DNA of 64,000 bases from Hypomyces perniciosus (Eukaryota > Ascomycota > Sordariomycetes > Hypocreales > Hypocreaceae). How positions within the stretch are numbered: position 1 is the stretch's first letter; each line of letters opens with the position of its first letter. Under the pieces are notes generated by a model. That model worked only from the letters and a program-made list of their open reading frames with translations. It made no database searches and was not told where the DNA came from. The stretch spans positions 1,984,001 through 2,048,000 of the forward strand of contig SPDT01000002.1 in the NCBI GenBank assembly GCA_008477525.1, in the 5' to 3' direction. The position numbers were made by a program, and so were the translations under genes. Below are positions 13,404 to 27,900 of this stretch, piece by piece.

Positions 13404-14081
13404 GCATTTAATTACCCTGCCTAGTGAAGGTAATTGTTATAAGGAATATATAGTTTAATAAAATTAACCTTTTTAATAGCAATAAAGAGATTACAGATAA
13501 GCTGTCTATAGTTAAGTTAAATAAAATGTTTAATAAAGTTAAGGAAAATAAACTAGAATTTAAACTTTTCTTAATATATATTCCTGCAGTAAAAAATACC
13601 TTTATCAGTAATATAAAAAAAGAAAATATACTTTTAAAGGTAATAGAGATAGAAAGTATTAAAGATAGCTTAATAGCTACTTTAAATAAACTATTAGTAT
13701 ACTTAAAAGGACCTTTTAGTCTTTAAATATTAAAGGCTACCTTAAAACAGTTAATCTTTATAGATAATACTAACGCTTTAACAGGAACCCTAGGCAATAC
13801 TTTTATAAGTAACTTACCCTTTTTTATAAAGAAAGATATAGTAAAAAAACAGCTTTATATATTAAGGGTATATAACCTAATAAAAGAGGATAGTTTATTA
13901 AAGCTAGAAATAGACTAGTATATAAAAGACTTGCTTACTTTTATAAAAGAAAAGTAAACCTTTAAAGAAATATTAATTAATAATCCTTTCAACAGTAAAG
14001 TAGTAGCCAATACTTACAGGAGCTTAAGACTTTAAGGGAAGCAGCCTATAAAAAAGGCTAATAAATATTTTTTAATATATA

Positions 14082-14664
14082 TGTTAAAAAGGAGGGCTAA
14101 AAAGTAAGGATTTCTATATAATTAGGTAACCTTCCTATTCCGGCTAGACCTGGAATTAGGCCCGATGCTAGGACCGAGTTCCTGGAGGAACTTTGGTGTA
14201 AGTCAGGAAATTTCTATTATCTTCAACGATAACAATTAAGCTAGGACCAGCTACCCCGCCTACCCTAGACTCAATACAATAGTTATAATGGCCATTGTGA
14301 AAAATCTGACTAAAATGGTTTCCTGTTTATATAGCTGTAAGTTGATTTGGACGATTTCCTATATAAATGAATTTTGCGGAAAATAAAAATAGGGCCACAA
14401 ACCTAATTCTGCCACCGCATTCCTATTATCTAGTCAGAGGACTATTATAGAAGACAAAGCTATTATTTATACAATTTACTTTTATACTAGCCATATATCA
14501 CTAGATATTTTATAGCTTTTTAGCTATTAGTTTAGTTATAATTTAATTGTTTATTTATTGTTAACTTAATTAGACTCTCAGTTATTTTCTTTATTACTAT
14601 ATTATATATAGTTTCCTAGAAGCTATATATAAATAAGGTTTAGTATAACCTTATTATTTTAACA
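14082..14664 (+). mobile_element. S5, solo S-family LTR inside C1
   Basis: 583-bp LTR with intact TGTTAAAA and TTTTAACA ends and a TSD ATATA (14,077-14,081 and 14,665-14,669). The same pol region of C2 near 25,650 is uninterrupted, which confirms the borders. Confidence 0.9.
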
Positions 14665-16859
14665 ATATAGAATTAAAATATATACTTTAAATACTGCTTT
14701 TAATAATAATAAACTTAATATATATTTAATAATTACTAAGCTTCTTAATTTAATATTATATTAACTGCTACTTATTAATAAAAGTTAAGAAATAATAAAT
14801 TCAAAAGTATAGAAACAGTATTTACTGTTTTTAATATAGTAATAAACTATAAATCTTTTTCTAGAAAAGTATAGCTTTTAATAAGCTAACTGTTTATTAA
14901 AAGGATTTAATAAAATTACTAAAAGACTAAAAGGAGTTTATAAAATACCTACTTAAAGATAAGTTTAAATAAACTATATATAATAAAATTAACTCTCTAT
15001 ATATAAAAGGGACTTAGTAAAAGATATTATATTTAAAGGCAATAATAAAGCTATTACTAATACATTAAGTTTTTATTTATAAGTTTAATTAAAATAAAAA
15101 TCTAAAATACTATAAACTTTATTTTATAGTTTAAAGGGACTTATAAAAGTACTTTACTATAAAGACTATATATATAGCTATATTAATAGTATATTCTTTC
15201 TATATACTTATTGCTTTTATAGTAAAATTTAACTTTAAGTTAAAGTAGTATAATATTAAAAATGTTTTTTTAATACTTTAAGGGATAAAAACCTAATATT
15301 AGTTGTATATAAGCTCTTTAAAGGTTTTAAGCAGCAAAATGTCTATCTTTTAAAGCTTACTAACGCCTTATATAGCTTAAAGGATTTATTAAAGCTATAG
15401 TTTAATAGACTATCTTTAACTTTAAAGTAATAAAGGTTAATCTTAAGCTTTAAAAAGCTTTATTTTTTTTAAAATAAAGCTTAAAAGATTTTTATTGTAT
15501 TTTATATAAATAATATTTTAATTATATATTATTGCAATAATAAAGCTCTTTATATTAAGCTATTAAACGCTTTGAAAGTAAAGTATAAACTATATAATAA
15601 AGGAGATATATAGTGGTTTTTAGGGATTAAAATTACCTGTAACTGTATAAAGTATAAAATATACCTTTCCTATAAGACCTATTTTAAAAAAATCGCGAAA
15701 TAATTTAGGTTTAGTAAAGGAATATAGCTTCTTATAATCCTAATATTTATTATAGAGCTTTAAAAGAGTATATTATAAGCGTTAAAAACAACTATTAACA
15801 TATATTAAAAGAAAGTAGCATTAATGCTCTATATAGCTATTATAATAAAGCCTAATATAGTATATAGCGCCTTAGCTTTATTATAGTTTTTAATTAACCC
15901 TAGTAAAGAGTATTTTAAAGCAGTTAACTAGCTAATCTGCTATTTATATATATAGTATTTTTTAACTTTTTAATATAAAGGGCAAAGAGAAATATAGGTT
16001 TTAACTACTTTAAGCGATGCTTCTTTTGCTAATAATATAGATACTTGGAGATTGTTTTAAGGGTATTTTATTATGCTTTTCTTAGGCTTTATCCTGTAGA
16101 ATATAATGCGCTAAAGTATTGTTAGTATATCTATAACTAAAGCTAAACTGCTTGCCTTTACTTAAATAGTAAAGGAGGCTATAGGTTTATATTGCCTTTT
16201 TTAAGAGATAAAATTTAAGCTTAGCGTTAACTGGAATATTAATTATAATAATTAACTAACTATATACCTTAAAATTAAAGAGAGTACGCAAATTAATACT
16301 TACCTGTATTATATTAATATATAAAATATATAGTTTTGGCAGGAATACTAAAGAGGATTATTTATAGTTTCTTACCTTTCTATTAATTTTATACCTATTA
16401 ATAGGTTTATTAAAGCCTTATTATAGCAGTACTTTAAGCACTTTAAAGTACTATTAAACTTAACAGATATATAATTACTGGAATAGAATATATAAGAATA
16501 CAGGAAACTAGTTAATTCTGGCCTATAGGCTATATACTATAGGGGGCGTATTCTATTACTGCAATAACTATACTGCCGAGAGTAGGCGACGGAAATATAC
16601 GGGGAGAGATTTCCTTTACTGGCAATTACTGACTTTAAATAACTTTTATAAAGAGGGGATAACGGCACGGCAGTAAAGGCAGCAGCAGTCATAGGTGTAA
16701 CTGTAAGGATAGCTACTAAAGCAGCAGCAGTAATAATAGGGGCAGGGGCTAAAGCAGGAGTAATAGCAGCGCAAGTAAAGGGAGTATTCCCTTTAGGAAT
16801 GCGTAAAGGAGGTAACTCTAGGGGCAAAGACAGAATCTAAATAATAGAAAGACTCCTAG

Positions 16860-17330
16860 ACTTACCCTAGGAAGAGGCCAGATTAGCTGGCGCAGGCGCA
16901 GGAGTAGGAACTGGACTAAGAGCCAGCGCAGAAGCAGTAGCAGGCATAGCCGCATAAGGACAACTAACGCCGCGACAAGCCACCTTTAAAGGGCGACTAT
17001 AACTATACTTCACTAATAAGTTATTTTTTTTTTGCGATTTCGCTGTTAGTTAATAAATATATAGCGTAAAGGGAATTAGTTGGAAGTGTAATACTTATAG
17101 CAGGGACTATACTGCTATTAATATTAATATTGTTGTTAATACTGATAATAATAATGTTAATAACTAAAGAAAAAGAGCGAGGAATAAAGCTAGGCGCAGC
17201 TAATATATTTATTTTTAGCTGTTTAGGATTAATTTACCTGCTTAAAGAGCTTTATTGTTTAATTTCCTATTATTATAGAATAATAATAGCTATAGCGCTT
17301 ATATTCCTTTTACCTCTATAATACAATATT
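16860..17330 (+). other. C1 post-pol region: GC-rich repeat remnant and hydrophobic ORF
   Basis: Between RNase H and the 3' LTR, C1 carries a relatively GC-rich stretch (about 16,860-16,960) of GCAGGM-type repeats, then a 63-codon open frame at 17,130-17,321. Its product starts MLLILIIIMLI, continues with a basic KEKERGIKLGA segment and ends in more hydrophobic residues. C2 and C3 have homologous DNA here. The hydrophobic frame could be a degraded extra ORF of the element, but AT-rich DNA easily encodes Leu/Ile runs, so I do not call it a gene. Confidence 0.35.
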
Positions 17331-17739
17331 AATATATATTTATAATAAAGAGTTTCTAACTAAGTAAAGGAGGCTTTAAGAGTGCGGCTAGTTAATTATT
17401 ATATTATAAATAGATTAGAGTAGCAGTTAATAAGGTATTGGGAATAGCTTTATTAACTGGGGGGTATATTGGGTTAAGTAGGCTAGGGCCCTATTGCCTA
17501 ACGGTACTAGGGCCAGCGCTAGGGAGCTTGTATTTGCTTTATATAAGCTAATATATATATTGCATAAGCGATTTATTAGATTATATAGGCGCTGTAAGCG
17601 CCTATATACAGCTTCTTCTTTATATTGGCTATATATATATATAGTAAAGCCATTATTGTATATTCTCTTTTATAGAATTAAACTTTATTTCCTATCTCTC
17701 TATACTCTATATAGCTGTGCCGCGCTCTATTATACTTTA

Positions 17740-20700
17740 CCTTATAGCTTAACCTAGCTTAATAAACTATAATTTTAATTATAAAGTTAATGCCTTTCTT
17801 TTTTCTTTTTAAAACTTTATAAAAGTTTATTGGTAATAGTAATTATATATATTTAATAAATGTAATTATTAAGGATAATAACTATTATTATTTATTCTGC
17901 CTTTTTAATTAAATAATAAAGAAAAGCTTAATTAAATAATAAAAATAAAAATAAACCTTTTAAATAAAAAATGTTAAAGTAGGCGGCTAAAAACTAAAAC
18001 TTGAAAGTATAAATTAATATTAAAGTTAAAGCTTTAAATATAGCTCTATTGTTAAACTTTAAAAATAATTATTTATTTAATTGCTGCTAAATTAAAGATA
18101 TTAAATAATTTAATAGTAAATAAAAAAATATTATTAAATATTAATAAAAATAAATAACTTAATATTTTTAAATTAATATTACCTTTATAAGTAATTCGTT
18201 AATTTTTTTAATTAAATTTAAAAAGGTTTTATATATTATAGGCCTTTTAAAGGGAAATATATATTAACTGCAATAAAAAAACTTTAATATTATTATTAAA
18301 AGTCCTTATAACTTTATTTAATAGTATTAAAAAATTAATATAATACTTTTTTTTAATTTTAATAAATAGTATTAAATAATTAATTTATCTTAAAAGCATT
18401 ATAGTTTGTCGAGGGGGAATTGGCACTCCAAAAAATATATACAACATGTATACATAATACATATACACACCCATATACAACAACTGGTATTAAGCGCGGG
18501 AACCGCGCTCCTGACAGAACCACGAAACGACAATAAAGTAATATAGGGACTAAAAGATACTGCAGATTATTTGATTATTAATGCCAGCAGCCAAAAGCAA
18601 CCAACAGTTACCTTTATACGCTTTAGCGGCTATATTCTCACAGGTAGGGTTATATATTGAAGGGGGAAGAAGGTTGGTTGTATTAAACTAGGTCTATTAG
18701 TATATCTTTATAGTCTTGTGCTTTCCTAATCCAGTAGCTGCTTAAATAAACAGCTAACCTTTCTCGGGTAAGCTAATAAGAAAAATGCAGGTGCATTAAG
18801 TATATCAGCTACCCCCAACAAAATAGTCTTTTAATAACCTATATATATTAAATAAGCTTTTTTAAAATTTTAAAGTAAAGTTATTTATATTAAGTAATAA
18901 ATATTATAAAACTATTAAATAAATAATAAAGGCTTGCAAGATAAAAGTCTATTAAAAGTTTATTAATACTATAAAAACTTAAATAATTAAATTAAATAAA
19001 TTTAAGTTTATTAAATAGTATTAACTTTATTAAACTATTTATTATAAATTTTAAAAAGGCATTTACTATAATAGCTTCTATATTGCTTAAATTAGCTAAT
19101 ATTAAGAAAGTTATTAATAGCAGTAGTATTAATATTAATAGTAAAATTATTAATACTAATAAAATAATTAAACTATTACTTCAATATTAATTAATAATTT
19201 AATATAGCTAAATATTATATATACTATATGACTTTATCTTTAAGTTTTTTATAAAGAATATATTATTAAAAGATATTATTTTTACTGTAAACAAGTAAAT
19301 TATAGGTTAGTAAATATAATAAAAAAAGCAGTTTATTATATATTAAAGAGATCTATACTAAATATAAAACTAAAATTATTAAATTTAATTATATTAACTA
19401 TACTTTACTTTAATAGCACTTTAAAGTAAATAATAAAATAGTTTAGTAAAGTATAATAATTAAACCTTAATAGCACGCTAATATTACCTATAATATTTAA
19501 TTAACTTATAAATTTAAGCTTTAAATAATATCGTTTTTTTAAATATTCAGAAAAATAATAATAGTAGCACTGCTTTATTAAATTTTAGCCTATTTTAATT
19601 TAATTAGCTTTACCTATTAAAACCTAGACTTAATTTATAGATTAAAGAAAAAATTAATTTCTATTAAAAGTTATAAATAAAGGTTAACTATAACTAAAAC
19701 TATTATTTTAAAATAGATTTACTGTTGTCGTTTTTATTAAAAACCCTTTAAGTGTAAATTAATAAATAATAAATCCCTTTTAATATAAACTATATTATTC
19801 TTTATATACAATACCTATATTAATACAAAAGGTTTAATAGATAATAGTTATATACTTTAAACTTTTATTAGCTATACTTTTATTAAATAATTTAATATTA
19901 TTATTTAAAAATTACTATTTATTAAAAACCTTTTATTTATTAATAAAAGTATAGTTAATAGAATTTTAAAAAAATTTATAATTTAAATTATAATTAACTT
20001 TTATAAAAAACTTTACTTTTTCTTTATTATAAATATTTTTAATAATATATCTATAATTTTTAGCCTTTTATAGTTAAAATAATATAACTTTAATAATAAT
20101 TAGGAAAAGTTAACTATTACCTTTAAATCCTATTATTATTATAATTATTATCTTTTAAAAAATAAAACTAGCTTTATATAGGTTTTAATAGCAGTAAAAA
20201 TAATAAATAACTTTACTAAAGCTAATATAAAGAATAAATATTACTAGTAATTAATAATTAAAGACACTTTAAATAAACTAAAGCTTAACTTAATTAAATA
20301 AAAAACTATATTATATTAATAACTATTAATTAAAAATACTTTAAAGAAAATAGACTTTAATTTAATAAAAAAAGGAGCCTTTAAACTATATATTTTATAA
20401 AATTTAATATAAAACTAAAACTATTTTATAATTTATAAATATAATAGAATTAATAATAAAAAAATATAAGTATAGATAATTTTAAAGTAAGTATATATAA
20501 AGCTATTACCTGCCTTTATAATTTATAATGAATAATAAAAAGGAAAACCTTTATTAAAACTATTATTATTACTTTTTAATATATTACTTTTATAAATTTA
20601 ACCTAAACTTTAAAATTAAAAAGTGTACCTAAATATAGCGGATATATAAATAATAATAGCTATAAACTTTATTACCTTTTATTATTCATTCTATATTTAT

Positions 20701-21916
20701 ATAATAAAAGTAATTTAAAAAGAGATTAACTAACTTATTAAAACTAGAAAATTAATATTTATTACTTTATTAAAGCTTTTAAATAAGTTTTTTTCAATAA
20801 ATATATATAGGATAAAAAGATTATATTAAAGTAAAAATAATATTATTAAAAGAAATATATAACTTTATTAATAAATACTATTATCTAGTATAATTAAAAA
20901 AGATTATAGCTATTAATATAAAGAAATTTATAATAGGAAAATTTAAATTTAATAAGCTAGATATTTTAAAAAAAACTGCTATTTTAGCTATTTAACTTAT
21001 ATAATACTTTCCTATTAAAGATAGGAAATAAGCTTCCTTTAAAATAGGCTTAGGATTATAAAATTAAGATACTGCTAAGAAAAGACTTTTTATATTAAAA
21101 GAATACACTATTTTTATTTGATAACCTGCAGGTAATAAGAAATTAGTTAAATAATAATTGAGTAAAAGGATTTATCTATAAATTGTATATATAATATACT
21201 GCTCCTTTTTTTAGCTGTAAAAGTAAAAGGCAGTATTTATATTTATTAAAACTATTAAAGGTTAAATAATATTACTATTAAAGATTAATCCTTATTACTA
21301 TTAATATAGGAAACCTTTAATGCTTTAAACTATATAAAGTTATATATAAAGTTTAGTATTATTACTGCGTTAAATAACCTTTATATTATTAAAAGAGATA
21401 TATAATAAATAGTATTTATTATAAAGTTTAGCCTTTTCCAGATATTAATTATACCTTTTAGTCTTTATAATACATTTATTATATTTTAATATTATATTAA
21501 CTGTACTTTTTAAAACCTTCTTAATAATATTAATATAATATACTTTAATAATATCTTTATATATTTATTAAATGAAAAAGAATATTAAAAAATATATATA
21601 AAGTAGTAGTTTACTTTTTAAAACGCTAGCTTTTAAATTAATATTATTAAATATAAATTTAAAATAATAAAAATAAAATACTTTAGCTTAAGTATTCCTT
21701 TAAAGGGATTAGAAATAGATTTTAAGAAAGTTAAGGCTATAGTAAACTAGTAATTATTTTAAGGAGTAAAAGCTTTATAAAAGTTCTTTAATTTTATAAA
21801 TTTCTATTATTATTTTATTTAAAAATCCTATAAAAGAGCTATATTATTAAATAAGCTTTTAAAGAAAAACTAGCTATATATTTAAAAAGAGATATAGTAA
21901 AAAACCTTTAACTTAA
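17740..21916 (+). pseudogene. X gag-pol, left part including reverse transcriptase
   Basis: X internal sequence between C1 and C2. Gag and protease should lie in the left part but are too mutated to recognise. At about 21,415-21,590 the plus strand reads as Gypsy RT: IKFSLFQILIIPFSLYNTF, then a gap and a YFNNIFIY box. These match the family pattern FGLFExLVMPFGLxNAPATF and YLDDIxIY after RIP. The CTTAA at 21,912-21,916 is the left TSD copy of C2. An un-mutated insert lies at about 18,404-18,823. Confidence 0.8.
18404..18823. mobile_element. Un-RIPed 420-bp insert, possible miniature inverted-repeat element
   Basis: Here composition changes abruptly from RIP-type DNA to sequence rich in CA and CG. 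The ends are loosely inverted: left GTTTGTCGAGGGGG, right (reverse complement) TTTTGTTGGGGGTA, with TA outside each end, as expected of a Tc1/mariner-type miniature element. The match is imperfect and borders may be off by several bases. Inside is a perfect 7-bp hairpin AGCGCGG-GAA-CCGCGCT (18,493-18,509). No ORF is present. Confidence 0.4.
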
Positions 21917-24900
21917 TGTTAAGTTAAGTAGGCTGGGGCCCTACCGCTTGCCAGTGCTAGGGAGCTTTTATCTGCTTTGTCAGCAGATACAAGCTAATAT
22001 ATATATCGCGTAAGCGATATATCAGACTATACAGGCGCTTACAGCGCCTGCATACAGCTTCTTCTTTGTGTTAGCTATATATATATATAGCGAGGCCACT
22101 ACAGTATATTCTCTTTTATAGAATCAAGCTTTATTTCCTATCTCTCTATACTCCATATAGCTGTACTGCGCTCCGCTATAATTATAAGCCTAAGTAGTAA
22201 CTATTAAAGTTACTAGAAACTTTTATTTCAATATTATATCTCTCTTTATACCCTTTACCCTCGCCTTTAAGCTATTAAAGCTATCTTTTATAATAAATAA
22301 TATAAGGGATATTGCTTTTACGAAACTGGAATTAATAGTCTAGTAAATTAAATAGATTACTATTTTTACTAATTATATAACTACTGTTAAGGTATAGAAT
22401 AAGATCGATCTAGATCTCCTTAATCAGTTAAATAATAGTTTCCCTACTTTTAAACTATTTACTTTAATAAAAGTAAAGGAAACTGTAATAAAAGTATTTA
22501 ATTTAAACCCCTCTTTAATTAATATCTTTATTTACTATAATAGTATACTTTAAAAGCATTAATTCTTTATTAATAGCAACACTAAGAAAAAGAAGGCTAA
22601 AATTATTATTTTAAAGTAGATCTAAAAGATAGTTAACTTTAGTATTTAAACTTTAATCCTAATAGACCTTTAAGCTGCAGCCTTAGCCTTTACTACTATT
22701 AAAGCAGCCTATTATAACAATAAAGATTCTAATATAAAGTTTACTATTTACTAAATTATTTAAAAGCTTAGGGATTAACTAGCTCCTTACAAGGATATAA
22801 TATACAAGGAAGTATATTTATTCTATTAATATATACTATATAAAGCAGAGTATAGGAATATTAAGCTAAAAGTATAGTATACCTATTAAGCGTATATTTA
22901 TGCAAGTGCAGTAAAGTATAAGCTTTTAAAGGTTATAGGAATAGCTTTTTAAATAGCCTTCTTTAAAGCTATTAAAGTATACTTTACCTTAAACTTTACT
23001 GCCTATTACTTATACTATATAAATAATTTAATTAAAGGAAGTAAAATAAATAAAATCTTTTCTTTTAATTAGCTTAAATAGCTTTTCTTAAATACTTTAA
23101 AGAATATAGAAAACTATATTTATAGCTTTTATGCAATATTTAATAACTGCTTTAATAATATATTAAATAATAGCAATATATATTTAAAGCCTTTTATTAA
23201 TAAAAAGTGCTTTTATAGATTTAAAAAGTATACTTAGCCCTTAAATAACTGCAGTAAAGTATATACTGCATTTACTAGAAAGCTTAATAAAAAAAGAAAA
23301 TATATTTTTATATTTAAATAAACTATAAATATTTGTATATACCTATAAAAAGATAAATAGTAAATTATCTGTAAAAAGTTTAATAAAAGGGGTATTAACT
23401 TTATTGCCTTAATATAAAGAGGAATAGCCTTAACTATTATAGCTGCTTTAATCTCCCTAGACTTAATTAATAAAAAAGATACAAGCTTTATAGTATACTT
23501 AATAAGCATATTAATATATATTAATATATATTAATATATAGGATATACTTTACTGCCTCTTTTAAAATACTCTTTGTAATATATATAGTACTATTTATCT
23601 TATAAATAACAGGAATTACCTTATTCCTAGCTCCTTTATTTTAAATATAGAAAGGACTATATTAAAGTAAAAGGAGCTAGCTATTTAATAATTAAAAAAG
23701 GTTATTATCTGCTAAAGGATACTCTTTATAATCTATATTAAAAGATAATGCGCTTTATTAAGCTTTTAGATATAGCTATAGTTAAAGGATTTTATATTAA
23801 TATTATATTTTTATTAAAGCTTTAGAAAGTAGGGATTTAGCTAATAAGGTATAATTATATACTTTATACTAGTATAGCCAGTTTTAATACTATTAAAGGG
23901 AAGGTAAAGTATAAGTATAATCTTTTATTTCTTTAATATAAGCCTTTATTGCTCTATATTGCCTTTATCTTTAAATATACTATACTAAACAGCTTAATAG
24001 CTCTTTTTATTCTTTTTAATATAGACTATAGCATTTATATAGCGTTAAAAAGTAAGAGAAGACTAATATATAATCCCCTAATACTATAATCTAACTTTAA
24101 ATAGCTTTAGCATTTATAATCAAGATATTTAGGCTTAGAAGCACTTAAAGTATTTATAAAGAATACAAGGAAGATATATATTAAGGGAACTATATATATA
24201 GAATATAAAGCTTATACTTTTATATATATAAAACAGGTTATCTTTTATAGACTATTTAATAAATAAATACTAAAACTATTCTTTAAAGTATATTAGGATC
24301 TTTAAAATTATCCTAAAGGCTATAATAGAGATAATTAGCTTTTAGTGCTTAAAGAAGAATATACTATATAGCTATATATATACCTTTTATTAAATAAAAA
24401 ATAGGAAACTATTATTAATACTCTTTTTAACTTTATAAATATAGTAAAGATATAATATAATATCTTTACATACTTTTTTAGGCAGGATAATAAAAAAGCT
24501 GTAATTGCAGTTAAAAGCTTATAATACTTCTAGATCTAAGCTAATATAAAAGGTATTATTTTAAAGCTTGCCCCTTTCTATATATATAAGCTAAATAGCG
24601 CTTTAAAATAGGCAGGATAAGAAATTATAAATAAGTTAATTAAAATACTTAAAGCTGTAGGTCTCTTAACCGACTTATAGCCAAAAAGTATGAAAGCTGT
24701 AGTATATATTATTAATATAAGTCCTATATGCAGCTTTAATATAATATTACTTATCGATAAATTAAAGCAATAGTTCTGTAACTTTATACCCTTTTAAATA
24801 AAAGAGCTTTCTGTAAACTTACAGCCAGATTAAAGCGGTCTCTATATATACAGCTACTGCGCCTATATACTTAACAGAAACTATAAGGCTAGCCGGAAAA

Positions 24901-27900
24901 AAAAAGAATTTAAAACTAAGCTTAAGGGGCTAATTGTATATTTTATTAGCTATACTGCAAATAATATGTATTGCATTTAATTACTTTACTTAGTAAAAGT
25001 AATTATTATAAAAAATATATAGTTTAATAAAATTAGCTTTTTAATAGTAATAAAGAGATTGCGGATAAGCTGTCTATAATTAAGTTAAATAAGCTATTTA
25101 ATAAAGTTAAAGAAAATAAGCTAGAATTTACACTCTTCCCTATATATATTCCTATAGTAAAAAATACCTTTATAAATAATATAGAAAAAGAAAATATACC
25201 TTTAAAGGTAATAGAGATAGAAAGTATTAAAGATAGCTTAATAAATACTTTAAATAAACTATTAATATACTTAAAAAGACCTTTTAGTCTTTAAATATTA
25301 AAGGCTACTTTAAAATAGTTAATCTTTATAGATAATACTAGCGCGTTAATAGGAACCTTAGGCAATACTTTAATAAGCGATTTACCCCTCTTTATAAAAA
25401 AAGATATAACAGAAAAATAACCTTATATATTAAAGGTATATAACGTAATAAAAAAGGATAATCTATGAAGGCTAAAAGTAGACTAATATATAAAAGATTT
25501 ATTTACTTTTATAAAAAAAAAGTAGACCTTTAAAGAAATACTAGCTAATAATCCTTTAAATAGTAAAGTAGTAGTTAATATTTGTAAAAGCTTAAAACTT
25601 TAAAGGAAGTAACTTATAAAAAAGGCTAATAAATATCTCCTAGTATATAAAATTAAAATATATACTGTAAGTATTACTTTTAAGGATAATAAGCCTAGTA
25701 TATATTTAATAATTACTAGGCTTTTTAATTTAATGCTATATTAATTACTGCTTAATAAATAAAAGCTAATTAGTAATAAATTAAAAAGTATAGAAATAGT
25801 ATATACTGTTTTTAATGTAGTAATAGACTATAAATCTTCCTTTTAGAAAAGTATAGCTTTTAATAAGCTAACTGTTTACTTAAAGGACTTAGCGAAACCA
25901 TTAAAAAATTAAAAAAAGCTTATAAAATACCTATTTAAAGATAGGTTTAAGTAAGCTGTATATAATAAAATTAATTCTTTATATATAAAAGGAACCTAGC
26001 AAAAAATATTATACTTAAAAGTAATAATAAAGCTATTATTAATGCGTTAGGTTTTTACTTATAAGTTTAACTAAAATAGAAATCTAAAATACTATAAAGC
26101 TTATTTTATAGTCTATAGGGACTTATAAAAGCGCTTTACTATAAAGAGTATATATATAGCTATATTAATAATGTATTCTTTTATATATTTATTACTTCTA
26201 TAGTAAAATTTAACTTTAAGTTAAAGTAGTATAATATTATAAATACTTTTTTTAATGCTTTAAAGGATAAAAACTTGAAACTAGTTATATATACGCTCCT
26301 TAAAGGTTTTAAGTAGCCAAATATCTATTTAAAGCTTACAAAAGCCTTGTATAGCTTGAAAGATTTACTAAAACTATAGTTTAATAAATCATCTTTAACT
26401 TTAAAGTAATAAAGGTTAATGTTAAACTTTAAAGAGCCTTATCTCTTTTATAATAAAGCTTAGAAAATCTTTATTATATTCTATATAAATAATATTTTAA
26501 TTATATATTATTATAATAATAAAGCTTTTTATATTAAATTACTAAATGCTTTAAAAGTAAAATATAAACTTTATAGTAAAAGAGATATATAGTGGTTTTT
26601 AAAGATTAAGATTACCTGTAACTATATAAAGTATAGGATATACCTTTCTTATAAGACTTATTTTAAGAAAATTGTGAAATAATTTAGGCTTAATAAAGGA
26701 ATATAACTTCCTATAATTCTAATATTTATTATAAAGTTTTAGAAAAGTATATTGTAAGCTTCAAAAGCAACTATTAAAATATATTAAAAGAAAGTAGGAT
26801 TAGTATTTTATATAGCTATTATAATAAGGCCTAATATAGCTTATAGTGCCTTAGCTTTATTATAGTTTTTAATTAACCCTAGTAAAGAGTACTTTAAAGT
26901 AGTTAATTAACTAATCTGCTATTTATATATATAGCGTTTTTTAGCTTTTTAGTATAAAGGGAAAAGAGAAATATAGGTTTTAATTACTTTAAGCAATATT
27001 TCCTTTACTAATAATATAAATATTTAGAAATTGTTTTAAAAGGATTTTATTATACTTTTCTTAGGCTTTATCCTATAAAATATAATATATTAAAGTACTA
27101 TTAGTATATTAATAATAAAAGCTAAACTACTTGCTTTTATTTAAATAATAAAAAAGGCTATATATTTATATTGCCTTTTCTAGGAAATAAAATTTAAGCT
27201 TAGTATTAATTAGAATAATAATTATAATAATTAATTAACTATATATTTTATAATTAAAGAGAGTATATAAATTAATACTCGCCTATATTATATTAATATA
27301 TAAAATATATAGCTTTAATAGGAATACTAGAAAATATTATTTATAATTTTCTATCTTTCTATTAACTTTATACTTATTAATAGGTTTATTAAAGCTTTAC
27401 TATAATAGCGCTTTAAGTACTTTAAAGTATTATTAAACTTAGTAGATATATAGTTATTAAAATAAAATATATAAAAATACAGGAAACCAGTTAATTCTAG
27501 CCTATAGGCTGCCAGCTATAAAGGTATATCCTATTACTATAATAACTATTCTCTAAAAGCTTTTTAGCCTTTATATGCCTATATATAAAAAGTATTATTA
27601 TTATTATTACTACTGCCTAAAACAGCAGCCTCTTTAAAGTAAATTAAATTCTCTTTTTTTAATAAGTTAAATTAAAGGCGTAATGCTTTTTTATATTAAG
27701 TTACTATTTAATTATATAAACTTATAAGTATATAAAGAAAAGAGAGTATATTCATTTAATTATCCTTTTTATTTATAGCTTAAAAGAGCTGGCATATAAT
27801 TAATATAAGCATTAAATAATTATAAAGTATATAATTAAATAAAGTAATACAGGCAAGTTAAAGAGGAGCTTATTAAAAGGTATATTAATAATTACTATTA

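Larger units (their letters stand above)
9771..17734 (+). mobile_element. C1, Copia retrotransposon inserted in X
   Basis: LTRs of 268 bp at 9771-10,038 and 17,467-17,734. TSD is CCTTA (9766-9770) versus CTTTA (17,735-17,739), one C-to-T apart. The primer-binding site directly after the 5' LTR reads GTTATAAGCCTAGG; the polypurine tract before the 3' LTR is ACTGGGGGG. Order on the plus strand: gag-type region from about 10,060; integrase C-terminal part 12,400-12,600 (LKAAGLLTDL.PKSIKAIAYI); RT 15,296-15,430 (LFKGFKQ...LYSLKDLLKL) with catalytic box FYINNILI (from FYVDDILI) near 15,500; RNase H after about 16,000; then a GC-rich block and a hydrophobic ORF. Two solo S LTRs (12,823-13,403 and 14,082-14,664) interrupt pol. 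A 66-codon open stretch at 13,526-13,726 is a remnant of the integrase-RT linker. Confidence 0.9.

Noticed and set aside
17494..17757. 87-codon plus-strand ORF at the C1 3' LTR
   Set aside because: It covers the LTR itself, which is repeated six times in the window with stops in the other copies.
23234..23509. 91-codon minus-strand ORF in C2
   Set aside because: Antisense to the C2 gag-side region. Hydrophobic only because of AT bias, and not open in C1 or C3.
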